DNA of 64,000 nucleotides. Source: Pseudomonas putida (GTDB taxonomy: Bacteria > Pseudomonadota > Gammaproteobacteria > Pseudomonadales > Pseudomonadaceae). Positions 61,859-64,000 of the stretch are shown one piece after another. Numbering within the stretch: position 1 is the first letter of the stretch; every line of letters starts with the position of its first letter. The stretch covers positions 121,015 to 185,014 of the forward strand of contig NZ_JANHLC010000011.1 in NCBI RefSeq assembly GCF_028682395.1. Direction: 5' to 3'. The notes under the pieces are model-generated. The model searched no databases, was not told the DNA's origin, and saw nothing but the letters and a program-made list of their open reading frames with translations. A program made the position numbers and the translations under genes.

Positions 61859-64000
61859 ATGCGACCTATCACCTTTCGAAAGACCCTTCTGGCCATGGCA
61901 ATTACCGCGACGGCATTGCCGGCGTATGCCGCAACCATTGATATCGGCACCATCACGACAACACACGAGATAGCCGACCCAGCCAACAATGAACTCACCC
62001 AGTTGACCGGTAAGATCACCGGCGATATTAACAACGCGCTCTCCCTGGACACGCTCGTTACCAATGGCGAGCTCGAACTCGCCACCACCGTTGAGCTCGA
62101 GGGCGCTAACGTCAAAGCCGGTTTCATCATGGGCGCCACGGGACACACCAGCCTTAACGCCGGCGCCGACGCCGTCAAAGGCAACCTCACCCATAGCGGC
62201 AGCATTACCGTCAAGAACGACGATGCCGTCGCCCTTCATCTCGTCCAAGCGGTCCTCGAAGGCAACCTGAACAACACCGGCACCCTGGCCACCGAAGGGG
62301 CCAATACAATCGCCGTGTCCTTGGGGCGCGAGTCCTGGATCAAAGGCGATCTGCTCAACAACCAGACCGGCAAGATCATTGCTAACGGTCAAGGTGCCAC
62401 GGGCATTGCATTCGACCAGGCCACCCTTGACGGCAAGCTTGTCAACCAGGGCACGATCTCGGCCACTGGCGACGGCGCTACGGCAATCTGGCTGAGCAAT
62501 GGCGGAGCGATTAGCTCGGCCAACGGTAAGCTGAGCGGCCTTGAAAACACTGGCAAGTTGTTCACCGATGGCAAGGGGTCGTTCGCCCTGAATGTCGATG
62601 GCGCTCATTTCACCCAAGGTGATGACGTCGGCGCGCATATCCTCAATTCCGCCCATATCGAGGCGCAGGGGGGCACCGCCATTCGTATTGGCGAGTTTGT
62701 CTCGACCCTTGACGATGCGGCGTTGAACATCAGCAACAGCGGCACCCTGATCGGCACCACCGCGGCGCTCGATGCCACTGCCGCCACCGGCGCAGCCAAG
62801 CCAAAACAAGTCAACCTGACCCTGAACGATGGCAGCAAGGTCACCGGCCATCTGCTCGGGCTGACAACCCTGACGGTCACGGGCAATACGCAGTTCAACG
62901 GCCCGACCGATATCACCATGGCGAAAGACGGCAACATCCGTATCGGCACCGATGCCGATAATGCCGGCCATCTCTCCCTGGAACAGGCCCATAGCGTCTT
63001 CACTGGCAACCTGTCTGTAGCGGGCAACTCCTCGCTGGGCATGATCCTAAGCCCGGTCACTGACGCCGATAAAGCCGTGCTGACGGTCACCGGCACCGCT
63101 GCGTTCGCCGATGGTTCGCAGATCAAGCTGGGCGCCTCGGGCAACGATTTCACAGCCGACGGCAGCACCTACAAACTGATCAAAGCCGGCACCCTCGAAG
63201 ACAACGGTCTGAGCGTGATCAGCAGCTCCGCCCTGCTCAATATCGACCTGTTCAAGGCCGAGAACAACGAAGTGCTGGCTCAGGTAACGACCAAGAGCGA
63301 CGACCAGTTGGGCGACCTGATCAACAGCCAGGGTGGTAGCCACAACAGCCAGCAGGCACTGACCAGTTTCAGCCGCGATGGCCTGATGAGCCGCCTGAAC
63401 GCCAACGACCCGCTCTACCAGGCGCTGGCCAATGCCGACGCCCAGCAGGTCGCCGCGATTGCTGAGCAGATGACCCCGCAAATCAATGGCGCCTCCCAGG
63501 CCGCCACAACTAGCCAGAGCCTGATCAGCAACACCAGCAGCGCTCGTACCAGCTCGACGCGCGGCCAGTCCTCGGGTGAAACCTTCACGCAGACCGGTGT
63601 CTGGGTTCAATCGCTGTACAGCGACGCCACCCAGGGCCAGCGTGACGGCATCGCCGGCTACAACGCCTACAGCCGCGGGATTGCCGTGGGTGCCGATGGC
63701 AAGGTCAGCGACCAACTGACCCTGGGCCTGGCGTACAGTTTCCTTAACACCGACGTCAACAGTAAGACTGGCAACAAAACCAAAGTCGATAGCCACGCGT
63801 TCACCCTGTACGGCGGCTTCGAGCAAGGCAACTACTTCGCCGACGCCAGCCTGACCTATGGCCTGAACGATAACGAAGGCCAGCGCAAAATCGCCGGTAC
63901 CACGGCCAAGGCCGACTACGACAGCACCCTGCTGGGTCTGAACCTGAACGCCGGCTACACCTATCAACTGACCGAGCAGGTACTGGTTGAGCCACGCCTG
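61859..64000 (+). CDS. Autotransporter, 3' end outside the window
   Basis: At least 714 aa, open to the last base. The ATG at 61859 follows AAGGACCTCC, and a short classical signal peptide ends near ALPAYA-ATIDIG (no ESPR). The passenger (about residues 26-570) is rich in Gly, Asn, Thr and Asp with beta-helix turns such as GTISATGDGATAIWLSNGG. The C-terminal autotransporter barrel starts near residue 575 (GVWVQSLYSDATQGQRDG) and is interrupted by the window end at PRL. About 150 residues of the barrel are still missing. Function is unknown; the resemblance is to surface or immune-modulating autotransporters. Confidence 0.9.
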   Translation, partial: MRPITFRKTLLAMAITATALPAYAATIDIGTITTTHEIADPANNELTQLTGKITGDINNALSLDTLVTNGELELATTVELEGANVKAGFIMGATGHTSLNAGADAVKGNLTHSGSITVKNDDAVALHLVQAVLEGNLNNTGTLATEGANTIAVSLGRESWIKGDLLNNQTGKIIANGQGATGIAFDQATLDGKLVNQGTISATGDGATAIWLSNGGAISSANGKLSGLENTGKLFTDGKGSFALNVDGAHFTQGDDVGAHILNSAHIEAQGGTAIRIGEFVSTLDDAALNISNSGTLIGTTAALDATAATGAAKPKQVNLTLNDGSKVTGHLLGLTTLTVTGNTQFNGPTDITMAKDGNIRIGTDADNAGHLSLEQAHSVFTGNLSVAGNSSLGMILSPVTDADKAVLTVTGTAAFADGSQIKLGASGNDFTADGSTYKLIKAGTLEDNGLSVISSSALLNIDLFKAENNEVLAQVTTKSDDQLGDLINSQGGSHNSQQALTSFSRDGLMSRLNANDPLYQALANADAQQVAAIAEQMTPQINGASQAATTSQSLISNTSSARTSSTRGQSSGETFTQTGVWVQSLYSDATQGQRDGIAGYNAYSRGIAVGADGKVSDQLTLGLAYSFLNTDVNSKTGNKTKVDSHAFTLYGGFEQGNYFADASLTYGLNDNEGQRKIAGTTAKADYDSTLLGLNLNAGYTYQLTEQVLVEPRL

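Noticed and set aside
61676..62992. A 438-codon open frame on the minus strand, with another at 63047-63967
   Set aside because: Both are antisense to the second autotransporter, whose signal peptide and barrel motifs are clear.

Overview
The window is a high-GC chromosomal segment of a Pseudomonas of the fluorescens group. The evidence is the gene order miaB-phoH-ybeY-corC-lnt / leuS-lptE-holA / lipA-lipB-dacA-rlpA-mltB-rodA-mrdA-rlmH-rsfS-nadD-proA / mpl-eatR-exaC-eat-eutBC / ppa (the order I know from Pseudomonas core chromosomes), together with Pseudomonas-type REP elements and the codon usage. No rRNA, tRNA, CRISPR array, transposase or prophage structural gene was seen.

Bases 1-25,200 are conserved core. 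A rightward cluster covers tRNA and rRNA maturation and the envelope (miaB partial, phoH, ybeY, corC, lnt). It is followed by a YdcF/ElyC-like gene and then the leuS-lptE-holA-arfA-lytic transglycosylase block. A long leftward cluster runs from proA to ldcA. It combines NAD synthesis, ribosome silencing and 23S methylation with the cell-elongation machinery (PBP2, RodA, MltB, RlpA, DacA) and lipoate synthesis (LipB, LipA). Many of these genes overlap or nearly touch, which implies translational coupling. arfA (53 aa) carries the hairpin inside its reading frame that marks tmRNA-dependent control.

Bases 25,200-45,400 hold conserved but more varied genes: mpg, a DedA-PAP2 fusion, a stand-alone LON N-domain protein, LrgA/LrgB, a MaoC hydratase, a lipoprotein combining about eleven MORN repeats with a caspase-like C13 peptidase domain, ubiX and mpl. 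The ethanolamine module follows: eatR (sigma-54 activator), then divergently exaC, eat, eutB and eutC behind a near-consensus sigma-54 promoter. A REP doublet sits between exaC and eat. GNAT, DedA and MtfA-like genes and ppa complete the block.

Bases 45,400-64,000 are accessory. They contain an S24 repressor, a candidate small RNA between a promoter and a strong terminator, and an iron-type cell-surface signalling set (ECF sigma, FecR, TonB receptor) with a Fur-like box. Next is an ArsR-family regulator with the two cysteines and the 66-residue spacing of the persulfide sensors BigR/SqrR, between a split YeeE/YedE sulfur transporter and a FadL-family outer-membrane channel. The rest is a 1336-residue ESPR autotransporter, an aromatic amino acid permease, the 2-oxoadipate enzyme HglS, and a second autotransporter cut by the window end.

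The most promising little-described systems are the BigR-like/YeeE-YedE/FadL sulfur locus, the MORN-C13 lipoprotein and the candidate sRNA.
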